DNA from: Saprospiraceae bacterium
Lineage (GTDB): Bacteria; Bacteroidota; Bacteroidia; Chitinophagales; Saprospiraceae
Direction: 5' to 3'
DNA length: 64,000 nucleotides
Assembly: GCA_016722285.1 (NCBI GenBank)
Contig: JADKGI010000001.1
Location: forward strand, 1,116,001-1,180,000
Shown here: piece by piece, positions 63,850 to 64,000 of the stretch
Layout of the letters: the number at the start of each line of letters is the position of its first letter
Numbering within the stretch: position 1 is the first letter of the stretch
The notes under the pieces: model-generated
Seen by the model: the letters and a program-made list of their open reading frames with translations, nothing else
Databases searched by the model: none
What the model was told of the DNA's origin: nothing
Made by a program: the position numbers and the translations under genes

Positions 63850-64000
63850 TTTTAATTCGTTATCCGGCTTTCGTTATTTTAAAATGTAAGAAATATATAC
63901 TAAGTATTCATCCCAAACGCACAAATGTCTTCAAAATTAATGGAAAATTAATATTTTAACAGCGATTTAACGCAGAAGTTTTATGCAACTTGTACAGATG

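Noticed and set aside
1..64000. CRISPR arrays, tRNA or rRNA genes
   Set aside because: Read through without finding regularly spaced repeats, cloverleaf patterns or conserved rRNA segments; weak or unusual tRNAs could be missed without a covariance search.

Overview
The window looks like a chromosomal piece from a member of the Bacteroidota, most likely a gliding, T9SS-bearing lineage near Saprospiria or Chitinophagia (the lineage is inference). The signs are: T9SS sorting domains of both type B (gene at 18584-20719) and type A (55522-57195); three beta-propeller/Y_Y_Y sensor kinases plus LytTR regulators; promoters of the Bacteroidota form TAnnTTTG instead of Shine-Dalgarno sites; many SPII lipoproteins; and AT-rich DNA. 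No rRNA, tRNA, CRISPR array, prophage or intact insertion sequence was seen.

Layout. 1-4913 is a minus-strand array of small, mostly unrecognised proteins (two DKNYY-type, one DUF3592, a repeat lipoprotein), cut by the left edge. 5280-9163 is a propeller LytS-type kinase with its LytTR regulator. 9256-15189 is a minus-strand catabolic cluster: Gfo/Idh/MocA oxidoreductase, DUF1080 protein, FAD/Fe-S dehydrogenase (broken by three indels) and FAH-family hydrolase. 15338-20719 holds a nucleoid-associated protein, a CNNM/CBS protein, LptC and a T9SS type B surface protein. 20926-29487 is mainly housekeeping: RsmI, an M16 peptidase, a two-component pair, CutC, a candidate small RNA, rhomboid, Upp, YraN and a sulfatase. 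29761-32584 is PaaZ with an enoyl-CoA hydratase. 32597-39005 contains two overlapping paralogous histidine kinases surrounded by about 100-bp palindromic repeats and a duplicated kinase tail. 39125-46369 is a mixed set of hydrolases, an S9 peptidase and DUF6090 proteins. 46537-51042 may be a neutral-lipid locus: a wax-ester/diacylglycerol acyltransferase fused to an SCP2 domain, two phasin-like or histone-like proteins and a BTAD regulator. 51069-55237 has a histidine ammonia-lyase gene (broken), two OmpH/Skp chaperones and MetF. 55522-62810 has a T9SS beta-helix protein, small lipoproteins and a decayed propeller kinase with its LytTR regulator. The window ends in a CarboxypepD_reg-like protein.

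A striking window-wide feature is the number of genes broken by one-base indels, mostly in short homopolymers and most often an A/T run of six where seven would restore the frame. At least eight genes are affected. The simplest reading is uncorrected homopolymer error in the assembly, so most of these genes are probably intact in the organism. The decayed kinase at 59362-62057 is different: it appears to have lost whole segments.

The most interesting biology is the acyltransferase-SCP2 fusion and its neighbours, the candidate small RNA at 25765-25842 with its own promoter and terminator, and the palindromic repeat family that supplies the stop codon of a histidine kinase.
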